DNA from: Cytophagaceae bacterium
GTDB taxonomy: Bacteria > Bacteroidota > Bacteroidia > Cytophagales > Spirosomataceae
Reading direction: 5' to 3'
Assembly (NCBI GenBank): GCA_027486845.1
Contig: JAIXOL010000002.1
Span: 1-44,049 of the forward strand
DNA: 44,049 bases
This document shows positions 15,112-24,187 of this stretch, one piece after another (within the stretch, counting starts at the first letter, position 1; every line of letters begins with the position of its first letter). The notes beneath the pieces are model-generated. The model had not been told where the DNA came from. It was given only the letters and a program-made list of their open reading frames with translations, and made no database searches. Position numbers and translations under genes: made by a program.

Positions 15112-18100
15112 ATGAAACAATTACTACAAAAGATGATGCTCAGCTTGGCTATTCTGATTAGCTGGCAATTTGCCGACGCCCAAGGCAGAGCAATATCAGG
15201 CAAGGTTTCCGATGCTGGTGGCAATTCGCTACCAGGTGTAAGCGTAACAGTTAAAGGTACATCACAGGGAGCAATCTCAGATGTAGCAGGAAAATTTTCG
15301 GTGCAAGCACCTAACAATGCGACCTTGGTATTTAGCTACATTGGCTACAAAGCCCAAGAAGTGAAAGTGGGAAATCAAAGCAACTATGATGTAACATTAG
15401 AAGAAGATGCTGCCGCTTTGAGTGAAGTTGTTGTTGTTGGTTATGGTACTCAGAAGAAAAGCCAAATGACAGGTGCAATATCACAAGTAACTGCTAAGCA
15501 AATTACAGAAATGCCCCTCACAAATTTAGGCCAAGCCCTACAAGGTCGTGCTGCAGGTGTGGATGTTTCGCAATCAGGTTCAAAGCCAGGTGCAGCACCA
15601 CGTATCTTGATTCGTGGCCGTAGGTCATTCAATGCAGGTAACGACCCACTTTATGTTGTAGATGGTATTCCATTATCGGCCGGTTACGAAGACATCAATC
15701 CGAATGACATTCAGTCATTGGAAGTTCTTAAAGATGCAACAGCAACTGCCATTTATGGTGCAAGAGGTGCAAATGGTGTAATTCTTGTGACAACCAAAAG
15801 AGGTGGAAATAAAGGAAAAACAACTGTTACTTTAGATACTTATGCTGGTGCATCAAACGCATATAGCAAATTGGAGTTATTTTCGGGAGAAGAATTTGCG
15901 GAATATGTAAGAGAGGCTTACAGAGCTACTAACTTATATAAAGATGCAAATGGTGTAATTGTACAACCGGGTGCACTAGCTGCTGAGATTGCTGCCGCTG
16001 ATGCTAAAATTGCAGTTTTAGGTGGCGACCCTAACGTTGCGGCTGGAATTGCGGCTGGGCGAAACACTCAATACCAAGATTTGATTTTAAGAACAGGCAT
16101 GATGCAGAATCATACTATTGGTATTCAAGGCGGAAACGACAGAACATCTTTTTATATTTCTGCTGGTTTCTTCCAAGATAAGGGTATCACAAAATTGTTA
16201 GATTTTACTCGTAACTCGCTTCGTGCAAACATTGACCACCAAGTAAACAAAAGATTGAAAGTTGGTATGTCAACTTACATGATGTATTCTATTAGGAACG
16301 GTGAAAACTTAAACCCTTACGGAAATACATTGAATGCCAATCCACTTGGTGCTGCTTATAATGCCGATGGTTCTTTGATATTTGAACCAACAAACGACGC
16401 CTTATTATCTAATCCTCTCTCAGAAGTTGAGCCAGGAGTTAATATTGATAACACTAAGCGATATAGAATATTCAACTCTATTTATGCTGAAGTAAAAATT
16501 TTAGAAGGTCTTACCTATCGTTTAAACTTAGGTCCTGATTTTACACAGTCACGTTGGGGTCGTTTTATCGGTTCAGAAACCAATAACCGTCGTCGTGGTG
16601 ATGCACAAGCATTCAACGAGAATCGTTTCGGTTTCAACTTCACAATGGAAAACATCGTGAACTACAATAAAACCTTTGGAAAACACACTTTGAATGTAAC
16701 GGGTGTACAATCTATTCAAAAGGATAATTTTGAAAGATACAGAACTGAGGTTCAAGGAATTCCAGCTCAAGCACAATCGTTTTATAGTTTAAATTCTGCA
16801 ACATCGGTTTTGGGCACTCAATCTTCGCTTACCGAATGGACAATTGCTTCATTGATGGGTCGTATCAATTACTCATTTAATGACAAATATTTATTAACAG
16901 TGACTATGCGTCGTGATGGTTCGAGCCGTTTCGGTGAAAATACCAAATATGGTAATTTCCCTGGTATCGCAGTTGGTTGGAATATTACTAATGAACCATT
17001 CATGAAAAGCGTTACATTTATAGACATGTTAAAACTTCGCGGAGGTTGGGGCAAAGTCGGTAACCAAGGGGTAGCACCTTATCAAACACAAGGTTTACTC
17101 GGACGTACCACTTATGCTTTCGGAGCAACAGGAGCATTTGGATTTAGACCAGGTACAATTAGTAATCCAGATCTAAGATGGGAGTCTTCAGGAAATGCCA
17201 ACGTTGGTTTAGATTTCTCTATCTTCCGTGGGCGTGTACAAGGTTCATTTGAGTTTTATGAAACAAATACCAAAAGTCTTCTCTTAAATGATTTCTTACC
17301 TGGCTCTGTTGGATTTAACTTCTTTAGTAACAACGTTGGGCATACTAGAAATAAGGGTATTGAATTCGGAATTACTACTGTAAACGTTAATACAAAAAAT
17401 GGCTTTAAATGGACAACAGACTTCCAGTTTACTCGAAACAGAGAGGAAATTGTTGAATTGTATAATGGTAAAGTAGATGACTTAGGTAATAGATGGTTTA
17501 TTGGCCAACCGTTAAATACTTACTTTGATTTCAAGAAAGCAGGAATCTGGCAAACTAATGAGGCTGATTTAGCTAAATCTTATGGTTCGGAGGTTGGACA
17601 AATCAAGGTGCAGGATACTGACGGTGACGGTAGAATTACTGCAGCTGACCGTGTTATTATTGGAAACGACGTACCGAAATGGTCGGGTGGACTAACCAAC
17701 AGATTTGAATTTAAAGGCTTTGATTTAAGCTTCTTCTTGTTCGGTCGTTTTGGAAATACTATTTTGTCTGGTTTCCACAGAAATCAGCTACAACTTGCTG
17801 GTCGTTACCAACAAATAAAAGTGGACTATTGGACTCCTAATAATCCTACCAATGAATTCCCACGTCCAAAAAGTAATCAAGAGTTTCCAGTGTATAACTC
17901 AACACTTTTTTACTATGACGGAACTTTTATTAAGTTAAGAAATATTAACTTTGGATATACTTTTAATAAAAGTATTGCTAAGAAAATTGGTGCAGAATCG
18001 GTGCGTTTGTATTCATCAATACAGCAACCTAAAATTTGGTCTTCTTACTTGACTAAGTATAATGGTGTAGACCCTGAAGCAGCTATCACTGGTTCACCAA

Positions 18101-18177
18101 CGGGTACTACTGAGGTAAATAGTGGAGTTACTCCCTCTACTACTGTGACTACATTTGGTTTAAATATTACATTCTAA
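15112..18177 (+). CDS. SusC/RagA-type TonB-linked outer membrane transporter
   Basis: The 1021-residue protein imports oligosaccharides or glycosides across the outer membrane using TonB energy. The start at ATG 15112 opens a signal peptide ending ADAQ. Residues 25-105 form a carboxypeptidase-D-like domain (SGKVSDAGGNSLPGVSVTVK). The plug follows, with the SEVVVVGYGTQKKSQMTGA motif and DPLYVVDGIPL. The rest is a 22-strand beta barrel with an aromatic C-terminus (TFGLNITF). It is 13 bases upstream of susD and forms the lid-and-barrel complex with that lipoprotein. It probably leads the operon. Confidence 0.96.
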   Translation: MKQLLQKMMLSLAILISWQFADAQGRAISGKVSDAGGNSLPGVSVTVKGTSQGAISDVAGKFSVQAPNNATLVFSYIGYKAQEVKVGNQSNYDVTLEEDAAALSEVVVVGYGTQKKSQMTGAISQVTAKQITEMPLTNLGQALQGRAAGVDVSQSGSKPGAAPRILIRGRRSFNAGNDPLYVVDGIPLSAGYEDINPNDIQSLEVLKDATATAIYGARGANGVILVTTKRGGNKGKTTVTLDTYAGASNAYSKLELFSGEEFAEYVREAYRATNLYKDANGVIVQPGALAAEIAAADAKIAVLGGDPNVAAGIAAGRNTQYQDLILRTGMMQNHTIGIQGGNDRTSFYISAGFFQDKGITKLLDFTRNSLRANIDHQVNKRLKVGMSTYMMYSIRNGENLNPYGNTLNANPLGAAYNADGSLIFEPTNDALLSNPLSEVEPGVNIDNTKRYRIFNSIYAEVKILEGLTYRLNLGPDFTQSRWGRFIGSETNNRRRGDAQAFNENRFGFNFTMENIVNYNKTFGKHTLNVTGVQSIQKDNFERYRTEVQGIPAQAQSFYSLNSATSVLGTQSSLTEWTIASLMGRINYSFNDKYLLTVTMRRDGSSRFGENTKYGNFPGIAVGWNITNEPFMKSVTFIDMLKLRGGWGKVGNQGVAPYQTQGLLGRTTYAFGATGAFGFRPGTISNPDLRWESSGNANVGLDFSIFRGRVQGSFEFYETNTKSLLLNDFLPGSVGFNFFSNNVGHTRNKGIEFGITTVNVNTKNGFKWTTDFQFTRNREEIVELYNGKVDDLGNRWFIGQPLNTYFDFKKAGIWQTNEADLAKSYGSEVGQIKVQDTDGDGRITAADRVIIGNDVPKWSGGLTNRFEFKGFDLSFFLFGRFGNTILSGFHRNQLQLAGRYQQIKVDYWTPNNPTNEFPRPKSNQEFPVYNSTLFYYDGTFIKLRNINFGYTFNKSIAKKIGAESVRLYSSIQQPKIWSSYLTKYNGVDPEAAITGSPTGTTEVNSGVTPSTTVTTFGLNITF

Positions 18178-18190
18178 AGTATTAATTATC

Positions 18191-19858
18191 ATGAACATAA
18201 ATAAAATAAAGGCATTTGCATTAGGTGGCATGCTACTTATGAGTACTTCTTGCCAAGATTTACTAAAAGAAGAGGTAATTTCAAACATCGGTAATGATTA
18301 TATAAATACCGCCAAAGGATTTGAAGATGCTACCAAGGCAGCGTATTCTTCCCTCAGAACGTTTTATGGCACGCAATTAGGTCTAACATTTACCGAATAT
18401 GGTACAGATATCTATGCCACTGGTGCTGATGGTGGTTATAAAGGTTTTCATTTTTACGATACACAAATTCAACCAACTGTTGATTACTTGTCTATCCTTT
18501 GGGATGAAATGTATAGAGGTATAAATACCTGTAACGCTGTAATTTCAAGAGCTGGAGCAGTGACAGGTGTTTCGGATGCAACCAAAAAATTGAGAATTGC
18601 AGAGGTTAAGTTTTTGCGTGCTCACTATTATTATATATTACACGAGCAGTATGGCCCTCTTGATTTGAGACTAACCGAGACTTTGGCTCCTACCAAAGAG
18701 ACCAAAAGGAATACTTCTGCAGAAGTTTACGCTCAAATAATCAAAGACTGTACTGAAGCCATCGCTGATTTAGAAAATAAAGGTCATTCAAATGATTATG
18801 GCAGAGCTACGAAAGCTTCAGCTGAGGCACTTTTAGCAAAAGTATATTTAGCAAAAGCTTATGGCCCAAACAAAGCCGCTGATGATTTTCAAAAAGCCGC
18901 TGACTTATGCTCGGGACTAATAACAAAATATGGCTTTAGACTTTTAGATGATTATGCATCGGTACACGATGAAAATAATCAACAAAATTCGGAAGTAGTT
19001 TTTGCTGTACAATATACAACTGACCAAATTACTAATGCTACCAATGTAGGTGGTGAAGGTGGTGGTGGAAATAACCTTCATTTATTTTTCGGTATGCAGT
19101 ATGATACCCAAGCGGGTATGGTGCGTGATGTATTCTTTGGCCGTCCGTTTAAGCGTTTGAGACCGACAAACTACTGTTTAACTACTGTATTTGGAGAAAG
19201 AACAAATGATTCTCGTTATAAGAAATCGTTTAGAGATACGTGGACTTGTAATAGCCCAGGGTCATTCAATACATCGTTCGATAACTCAAAGTCTCGTGTG
19301 ACGTTTGCTGCAGGTGATACTACAATCTTTATCCCAGGTTTTGAAATGAGCCAAGCAGAGCGAGCTAAAAGAAAGTATCAAGTATTAGTTCCAAGTAGAT
19401 ATGATGAAGCTTTATTCCCAACTTTGCAGAAATTTTTTGACACTAAGCGTGCAGATAGAACTGAACCAAGAGGTTCAAGAGATTATTTAGTTTGGCGATT
19501 GGCTGATATTTATCTAATGCGTGCTGAGGCAAATTTGCAACTTGGTAAAAGAGCAGATGCTCTTGCCGATGTAAACATAGTAAGAGAAAGAGCAGCTTGG
19601 CCAGGCAAAAAAGATGCAATGAAAATCACACAGGCTCAATTAAATTTTGATTTTATTGTAGAAGAACGTGCCAGAGAATTAGCCGGTGAGCAAACGCGTT
19701 GGTTAGATTTGAAACGTTGGGGTCTTTTGATAGATAGAGTAAAAAAATATAATCCTCAAGCTCAGGCTGTGGCAGATAAACACTATCTACGTCCGATACC
19801 ACAAACACAAATTGATCGTGCCGCCGCTGGAGCTTTTGCTCAAAACCCTGGATATTAA
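18191..19858 (+). CDS. SusD/RagB-type glycan-binding lipoprotein
   Basis: The 555-residue lipoprotein is the surface lid of the SusC channel. The signal MNINKIKAFALGGMLLMSTSC has a lipobox with Cys21 as the lipidated residue. The N-terminal region shows the SusD pattern (DATKAAYSSLR, LWDEMYRGINTCNAVI) and TPR-like helices such as AKASAEALLAKVYLAKA-type segments. The C-terminal RPIPQTQID near the end is the family's characteristic closing motif. It follows susC closely and is followed by two hairpin terminators, so downstream genes may rely on readthrough or on their own promoters. Confidence 0.95.
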   Translation: MNINKIKAFALGGMLLMSTSCQDLLKEEVISNIGNDYINTAKGFEDATKAAYSSLRTFYGTQLGLTFTEYGTDIYATGADGGYKGFHFYDTQIQPTVDYLSILWDEMYRGINTCNAVISRAGAVTGVSDATKKLRIAEVKFLRAHYYYILHEQYGPLDLRLTETLAPTKETKRNTSAEVYAQIIKDCTEAIADLENKGHSNDYGRATKASAEALLAKVYLAKAYGPNKAADDFQKAADLCSGLITKYGFRLLDDYASVHDENNQQNSEVVFAVQYTTDQITNATNVGGEGGGGNNLHLFFGMQYDTQAGMVRDVFFGRPFKRLRPTNYCLTTVFGERTNDSRYKKSFRDTWTCNSPGSFNTSFDNSKSRVTFAAGDTTIFIPGFEMSQAERAKRKYQVLVPSRYDEALFPTLQKFFDTKRADRTEPRGSRDYLVWRLADIYLMRAEANLQLGKRADALADVNIVRERAAWPGKKDAMKITQAQLNFDFIVEERARELAGEQTRWLDLKRWGLLIDRVKKYNPQAQAVADKHYLRPIPQTQIDRAAAGAFAQNPGY

Positions 19859-19888
19859 TATTTAGTAGATTTGTTTCATCATAGTTAC

Positions 19889-19925
19889 AGGAGAGACTTC
19901 TCCATTTCGAGGAGTCCTCTTTTTT
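19889..19925 (+). terminator. Rho-independent terminator after susD
   Basis: AGAGACTTCTCC at 19892-19903 pairs, with one bulge, with GAGGAGTCCTCT at 19909-19920, followed by six T residues. It lies about 30 bases past the susD stop. Confidence 0.75.
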
Positions 19926-19937
19926 GAAATAAAAAAT

Positions 19938-19983
19938 AAATGTGCCACAACCTGTTGTATCAATAATGAGTTGTGGCACATTT
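19938..19983. terminator. Perfect 14-bp hairpin (TGTGCCACAAC/GTTGTGGCACA)
   Basis: AAATGTGCCACAAC at 19938-19951 is the exact inverse of GTTGTGGCACATTT at 19970-19983. A- and T-rich ends would support termination in both directions. The stem core TGTGCCAC recurs in the hairpin at 30411-30457. Confidence 0.65.
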
Positions 19984-20041
19984 GTATAAAAGCAGTTTCT
20001 AAAGTTTGTTCTTTATTCTATTAACCTAAACTTTTTGTGCA

Positions 20042-20626
20042 ATGTTAAACAAAATACTCTTAATGCTACTTCTCTCAGTCTCGGTTTTTGCTCAAAAACC
20101 AAAAATGAAGAAAATTTTTAATGGCAAAGACCTGAAAGGATGGATTGTTCCCGATGATAAAAATTGTTGGACAGTTGAAGATGGTTTATTAAAAGTAAAA
20201 AGTGAGCCCACAAAAAAAGGTTCTATACTTTGGACAGAGAAAAACTATGAAAACTTTATTATTCAAGTTGATTTCAAAATGGGCGATGGTCGGGTAGATT
20301 CTGGTATTTTCTTGAAATCAGAATTAAATCAAGTACAAATTGGCATTTCTGGGTCGTTAAAAAGAGATATGACAGCTTCACCTTATGTCATCGGAAAAAT
20401 GTATCCGAAAGAAGCAACTAAGGTAAAAGATATTTTGAAAACACAAGATTGGAACACCATGAAAGTGAAAGTAGTTGGTAAAAGTTATCAGGTTTGGCTA
20501 AATGGCATTGAAGTGATGGACTATACCACCGAAAGTATCCCCGAAAGTGGGCCAATTGGCTTGCAGTTGCACCCAGGTAATGAAATGTCAATCTATTACA
20601 AAAACTTGTCCATTGCGAAACTTTAA
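20042..20626 (+). CDS. DUF1080 protein (3-keto-glycoside hydrolase/lyase family), exported
   Basis: The 194-residue protein has a signal peptide ending VFAQ at residue 18, then one DUF1080 beta-sandwich. Family hallmarks are FNGKDLKGWIVPDDKNCWTVEDG at the start, GRVDSGIFLKSE in the middle, WNTMKVKVVGKSYQVWLNG and PIGLQLHPG at the end. Characterised members cleave 3-keto-glycosides. It is one of two DUF1080 genes in this locus and is followed 36 bases later by the isomerase gene. Periplasmic action on material brought in by SusCD is the likely role. Confidence 0.9.
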   Translation: MLNKILLMLLLSVSVFAQKPKMKKIFNGKDLKGWIVPDDKNCWTVEDGLLKVKSEPTKKGSILWTEKNYENFIIQVDFKMGDGRVDSGIFLKSELNQVQIGISGSLKRDMTASPYVIGKMYPKEATKVKDILKTQDWNTMKVKVVGKSYQVWLNGIEVMDYTTESIPESGPIGLQLHPGNEMSIYYKNLSIAKL

Positions 20627-20662
20627 TTATTTTTGACTTTTAATTTTTCAACCCTCAAAACT

Positions 20663-21547
20663 ATGAACAGAAGAGATTTTATCACACAAGCATCCATCCT
20701 TACGGCATCTTCAATGTTTTCTCTTGAAGCACTTGCCGCAAAAAGCAAACACAAAATCGCCTATTCGGCAATCACTTGGAATGGTAATGATTTAGTAGCC
20801 ATCGGTGATATTGCCGCTTTAGGCTTCAAAGGAATTCAGCTAAGAGCTAATACTTACGCTCCATTCAAGGATAAACCACAAGATTTGAAAGATACCATTA
20901 CAAAAAATGGTTTACAACTAGCTATGTTTTCGAGTGGAAATGTGAGTATTCAAGATGATATTTCAAAAGACATCGAAACGCACCTCAACCACGCAAAATT
21001 CATTAAGGCTTTGGGCGGAAACTCTTTGCAGATAACCAATAATTCTCGTCCAAAAGACCGCCTTCCAACAACCGAAGAACTAAAAAAATATGCCAAAAAC
21101 ATGAGTGAAGTGGCTAAAGTCGTAAAAGGAGAAACTGGTATTCAACCTTCTTACCACAACCACATGAATCAACTCGGCGAAACTCCCGAAGAAGTAGATA
21201 TTATCTTCAACGAGATGAATCATAAGTATATCTTGGCATTGTTGGATGTAGCTCATTATACGCAAGGCGGTGGAAATGCAGCTGACGCAGTGCTAAAATA
21301 TAAAGACATTTTATACGCAACGCACATAAAAGATACGAAAGTAGCTGACTCAAAATCTGGTTATCAATTTGTGGAACTGGGGCAAGGAAGAGTGGATTTC
21401 CCTGCAATTTTCGCCAATTTAGACAAAATCAAATTCAAAGGTTGGAATATCATTGAACTTGACTCTGTGCCAGTAAAAGGCCGCACTGCTCTCGAATGCG
21501 GCCAAACGAGCAAAAAATATTTGGAGTCTATTAAAGTAAGTTTCTAA
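20663..21547 (+). CDS. TIM-barrel sugar isomerase/epimerase-like protein with export signal
   Basis: The 294-residue protein belongs to the xylose-isomerase-like TIM barrel (AP endonuclease 2) superfamily. The start at ATG 20663 gives a Tat-like leader (MNRRDFITQASILTASSMFS). Metal-site candidates are His in PSYHNHMNQLG, Asp in ALLDVAHYTQGG, the HIKDTKV segment and Glu in NIIELDSVP. Members isomerise or epimerise sugars or 3-keto-sugars. Its position between two DUF1080 genes and upstream of the Gfo/Idh/MocA dehydrogenase suggests it handles the keto-sugar product. Exact activity is unknown. Confidence 0.87.
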   Translation: MNRRDFITQASILTASSMFSLEALAAKSKHKIAYSAITWNGNDLVAIGDIAALGFKGIQLRANTYAPFKDKPQDLKDTITKNGLQLAMFSSGNVSIQDDISKDIETHLNHAKFIKALGGNSLQITNNSRPKDRLPTTEELKKYAKNMSEVAKVVKGETGIQPSYHNHMNQLGETPEEVDIIFNEMNHKYILALLDVAHYTQGGGNAADAVLKYKDILYATHIKDTKVADSKSGYQFVELGQGRVDFPAIFANLDKIKFKGWNIIELDSVPVKGRTALECGQTSKKYLESIKVSF

Positions 21548-21685
21548 ATACACTGTAAACTATGCTATTTTAGTTTTAAAAAAAATTGCATGTTATTGCA
21601 AGTAGTTGTTTATCAACATCTTACAAACCATCTGCAACAACAATGAAACCAAAGTGACTTAATAACAATGTACTATATTACTTGG

Positions 21686-21718
21686 GGCGAACCAACACCT
21701 TGTTCGCCTTTACTTTTT
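21686..21718. terminator. Hairpin GGCGAAC/GTTCGCC with T-rich tail
   Basis: GGCGAAC at 21686-21692 pairs with GTTCGCC at 21702-21708, followed by TTTACTTTTT on the plus strand. It is about 140 bases past the isomerase stop and can end that transcript. Confidence 0.6.
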
Positions 21719-21747
21719 CTCTCATAAAAGCTGATTCGGTAATTCAA

Positions 21748-22052
21748 CCTCAAAAAGCCTCCAACCGAGCCTTGCTGATGGATAAAATCTGTTAGTCGGC
21801 GAATCGGAGCAATGTATTCATCTTTCCACAAAAACAAATCTCCTACCGAAATCTTTCTTCTTGTGAAACCATCATTACTTTCGTAATAATCAACCCTTCA
21901 CTGCTAAAAGCCCGGCTACCCAAATGCACAAAGTGGTGGTTATCTACAAATCTATCGCTGGCCAAGTATTGGCACATAGGCAACACTACGATTCTATTTT
22001 TTTAAGCCATCAACTTTATCTGGAGCGGAGAAAAAAGATTTATTTCTGCCAT
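21748..22052 (-). pseudogene. Broken N-terminal fragment of an Old Yellow Enzyme-type NADH:flavin oxidoreductase
   Basis: Starting at ATG 22052 on the minus strand the frame reads MAEINLFSPLQIKLMA, then a TAA where Leu is expected, then in the same frame KNRIVVLPMCQYLASD and HHFVHLGSRAFSSEGLIITK. After VSQEERF a one-base shift is needed to continue as SVGDLFLWKDEYIAPIRRL and TDFIHQQGSVGG. These are the successive N-terminal motifs of YqjM/OYE flavin oxidoreductases (KNRIVVSPMCQYS, HLGSRA, GLIITE, DFIHQQGS). Homology stops after about 105 of 350 residues. With a nonsense mutation, a frameshift and a missing C-terminus it is clearly dead. Confidence 0.8.
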
Positions 22053-22215
22053 GAATTATTTCTTGATTTATTGAAACCAACATATAGAAAATCGTTTTTC
22101 CCAAACATTAGATATTTACATAATAAAAGCAATTACCTAATTCTTGACCTTTAACACTAAAATTAGGTCAATTAAATATCAAAATCTTAATACTTTTGGT
22201 TAAATACATATTAGA

Positions 22216-22242
22216 TTGGTATTCCTTAAATCACTAATTTTG
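22216..22242 (+). promoter_or_regulatory. Promoter with -7 box TAATTTTG upstream of the double DUF1080 gene
   Basis: TAATTTTG at 22235-22242 matches the TAnnTTTG consensus, and a TTGG lies at 22216-22219, slightly closer than the ideal spacing. The ATG is 33 bases downstream. Between the OYE remnant and this box (22053-22215) I see nothing else. Confidence 0.5.
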
Positions 22243-22274
22243 ATTCATTATTCAACTCAATATTACTGTCCAAA

Positions 22275-23675
22275 ATGAAACAAAAGATAGCTTCTATTCT
22301 TATTTATTCTATCATTATATCACTCACTCATTCATCATTAGTTTTTGCTCAGAATCGGACCGACGCTCGGTGGACAAACCTATTTAATGGTAAAGATTTA
22401 AAGGGCTGGACTCAACGTGGAGGTAAGGCTTTATATAAAGTAGAAAATGGCGAAATCGTAGGTACAACTGTTAAAGATACCCCAAATTCGTTTCTCTGCA
22501 CTGAAAAAGACTACGGCGATTTCATCCTCGAACTCGACCTCAAACTTGATAACGAAATGAACGGTGGCGTACAATTTCGTAGCCTTTCAAAACCCGATTA
22601 TAAAGATGGGCGTGTGCATGGCTACCAAATGGAAGTTGCCCCTTCGGCACGTGCTTGGTCGGGTGCCATTTATGATGAAGGTCGCCGTGATTGGCTCTAC
22701 ATTCCGAACAATAATCCAGAAGGCAAAAAGGCATTTAAGCCAGTTGGACAATGGAATAAATATCGCATCGAGGCAATCGGAAATACCCTTCGTACTTTTA
22801 TTAATGGCGTACCAACTGCTCATGTAATTGATGATATGACCGCACAAGGTTTTATTGCTTTGCAAGTACACTCAATCTACGGGCCGATGAAGGAAGGAAT
22901 GAAAATTCGTTGGAAAAATATCAAAATCCAGACTGAGAATCTCAAACCAAGTCCAACAGATAATTGTCCAGTTGTAAACTTGATTTTGAATAACCTTTCA
23001 GAACAAGAAAAAGCACAAGGTTTCAAAATGCTTTTCAATGGCAAAGACTTTACAGGCTGGAGAGCCGTTCACGGAACGGAAATGCCAAAACAACACTGGG
23101 CGGTAGTTGATGGCACAATCAATGTTAGCCCATCAGATGGCTCAGAAACTGGCAATGATATTGTTACGGATGAGCAATTTGGTGCATTTGAGTTGGTTTT
23201 TGAATTTAAACTCAGCGAAGGTGCAAACTCAGGCGTAAAATATTTCGTAAACGAAGCTTTTGATTCAAATGGGAAATCAGGTATTGGTCTTGAATTTCAA
23301 GTACTTGATGATGCAAAACACCCCGATGCAAAAATGGGAGCAGTTGGCAATCGTACATTGGCGAGTTTATATGATTTGATTCCTTCTTACAAAATTGATA
23401 AAGACTTAAAAATGGATGCCCGCTTTATTAAAAAAATCGGAGATTGGAATCAAGGCCGAGTGATTGTGTATCCAAATAATATTGTTCAGCACTGGCTCAA
23501 TGGTTTCAAAGTTTTGGAGTATGAGCGTAAAAGCAACATTTTCAATGTTTTAGTAGCTCGTAGTAAATACAAAGATTACAACGGTTTCGGTGCTGGTGAT
23601 AAAGGAAATATCTTGCTTCAAGACCACGGAAATAATGTTTCGTTCAAGAATATCAAGATTCGTGAATTAAAATAG
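22275..23675 (+). CDS. Tandem double DUF1080 protein, exported
   Basis: The 466-residue protein has a signal peptide ending VFAQ (about residue 25) and two DUF1080 modules. Module 1 covers about residues 30-220 (LFNGKDLKGWTQRGG, MNGGVQFRS, GYQMEVAPS). Module 2 covers about 245-466 (LFNGKDFTGWRAVHG, ANSGVKYFVNE, GLEFQVLDDAKHPDAK). Both keep the Gly-Trp start and the Asn-Gly-Gly/Asn-Ser-Gly turn. The second is closer to 3-keto-disaccharide hydrolases by its GLEFQVLDD motif. Two modules in one chain may act on successive bonds or on alpha and beta forms. This is inference from domain order. Confidence 0.9.
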   Translation: MKQKIASILIYSIIISLTHSSLVFAQNRTDARWTNLFNGKDLKGWTQRGGKALYKVENGEIVGTTVKDTPNSFLCTEKDYGDFILELDLKLDNEMNGGVQFRSLSKPDYKDGRVHGYQMEVAPSARAWSGAIYDEGRRDWLYIPNNNPEGKKAFKPVGQWNKYRIEAIGNTLRTFINGVPTAHVIDDMTAQGFIALQVHSIYGPMKEGMKIRWKNIKIQTENLKPSPTDNCPVVNLILNNLSEQEKAQGFKMLFNGKDFTGWRAVHGTEMPKQHWAVVDGTINVSPSDGSETGNDIVTDEQFGAFELVFEFKLSEGANSGVKYFVNEAFDSNGKSGIGLEFQVLDDAKHPDAKMGAVGNRTLASLYDLIPSYKIDKDLKMDARFIKKIGDWNQGRVIVYPNNIVQHWLNGFKVLEYERKSNIFNVLVARSKYKDYNGFGAGDKGNILLQDHGNNVSFKNIKIRELK

Positions 23676-23757
23676 AACACAGATGACACTGATTTTACAG
23701 ATTTACACAGATAAAAATCAGTGATAATCTTGAAAAATCAGTGTCATCAGTGTGCAA
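23676..23757. repeat. CACAGAT/ATCAGTG dispersed palindromic repeat, left copy
   Basis: The sequence begins ACACAGATGACACTGATTTT and contains inverted words CACTGATTTTA and TAAAAATCAGTG, then AATCAGTGTCATCAGTGTG. It directly follows the stop of the double DUF1080 gene. A second copy of the family lies at 24144-24187, on the other side of the GxxExxY pseudogene. Confidence 0.75.
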
Positions 23758-23764
23758 AAAAGAT

Positions 23765-24158
23765 ATGGCATATCTACACCAAGAGCTAACCGACCAAGTT
23801 ATTAAGGCTTTTTATAAAGTCTATAATACCTTAGGATTTGGGTTTTTAGAAAGGGTCTATCAGAATGCTTTATTTATTGAACTCCGAAATTAGGGTTTAC
23901 AATGTGAGACTCAAAAGTAAATAAAGGTAAATTATGAGGGATATGAGGTAGGGATTTATTATCCCGACATAATAGTAAATGATTTATTAATTTTAGAGTT
24001 AAAAGCAGCAGAATCAGTTGTAGAAGAACACGAACTTCAACTTATCAACTATTTAAAAGCAACAGAAATAGGTTTACTCTTAAATTTTGGTAAAAAAACC
24101 AGAAATTCGACGTAAAATCTTCACAAACGACAAGAAAAAATTAAACATTAATCAGTGA
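23765..24158 (+). pseudogene. GxxExxY-family protein gene, inactivated
   Basis: The frame starts MAYLHQELTDQVIKAFYKVY and carries the family-defining GFLERVY (Gly-x-x-Glu-x-x-Tyr). In-frame TAG at 23891 and TAA at 23918 interrupt it. The conserved parts YYPDIIVNDLLILELKAAES and LQLINYLKATEIGLLLNFG follow in the same frame. A seven-A run near 24090 then shifts the frame; with one A fewer it reads KKPEIRRKIFTNDKKKLN, the normal family end. The intact protein would be about 125 residues. The function of the family is unknown. The gene lies between two copies of the ATCAGTG repeat. Confidence 0.85.
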
Positions 24159-24187
24159 AAATCATGTCAAATCTGTTTAATCAGTGT
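24144..24187. repeat. ATCAGTG dispersed repeat, right copy, overlapping the GH3 start
   Basis: AATCAGTGAAAATCATGTCA and CTGTTTAATCAGTGT belong to the same family as the copy at 23676-23757. The GH3 start codon at 24164 lies inside this repeat, so the first eight codons of that gene derive from it. Confidence 0.65.

Noticed and set aside
21924-22154. Plus-strand 76-codon frame in the isomerase-DUF1080 gap
   Set aside because: It is the antisense shadow of the OYE remnant and has no start context.
23676-23757. CRISPR array
   Set aside because: The repeated words are palindromic and irregularly spaced, with no unique spacers of constant length.
23765-24158. Stop-codon reassignment to explain the stops in the GxxExxY gene
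   Set aside because: TAA and TAG end many intact genes in the window, a release factor 1 gene is present, and the gene also carries a frameshift.
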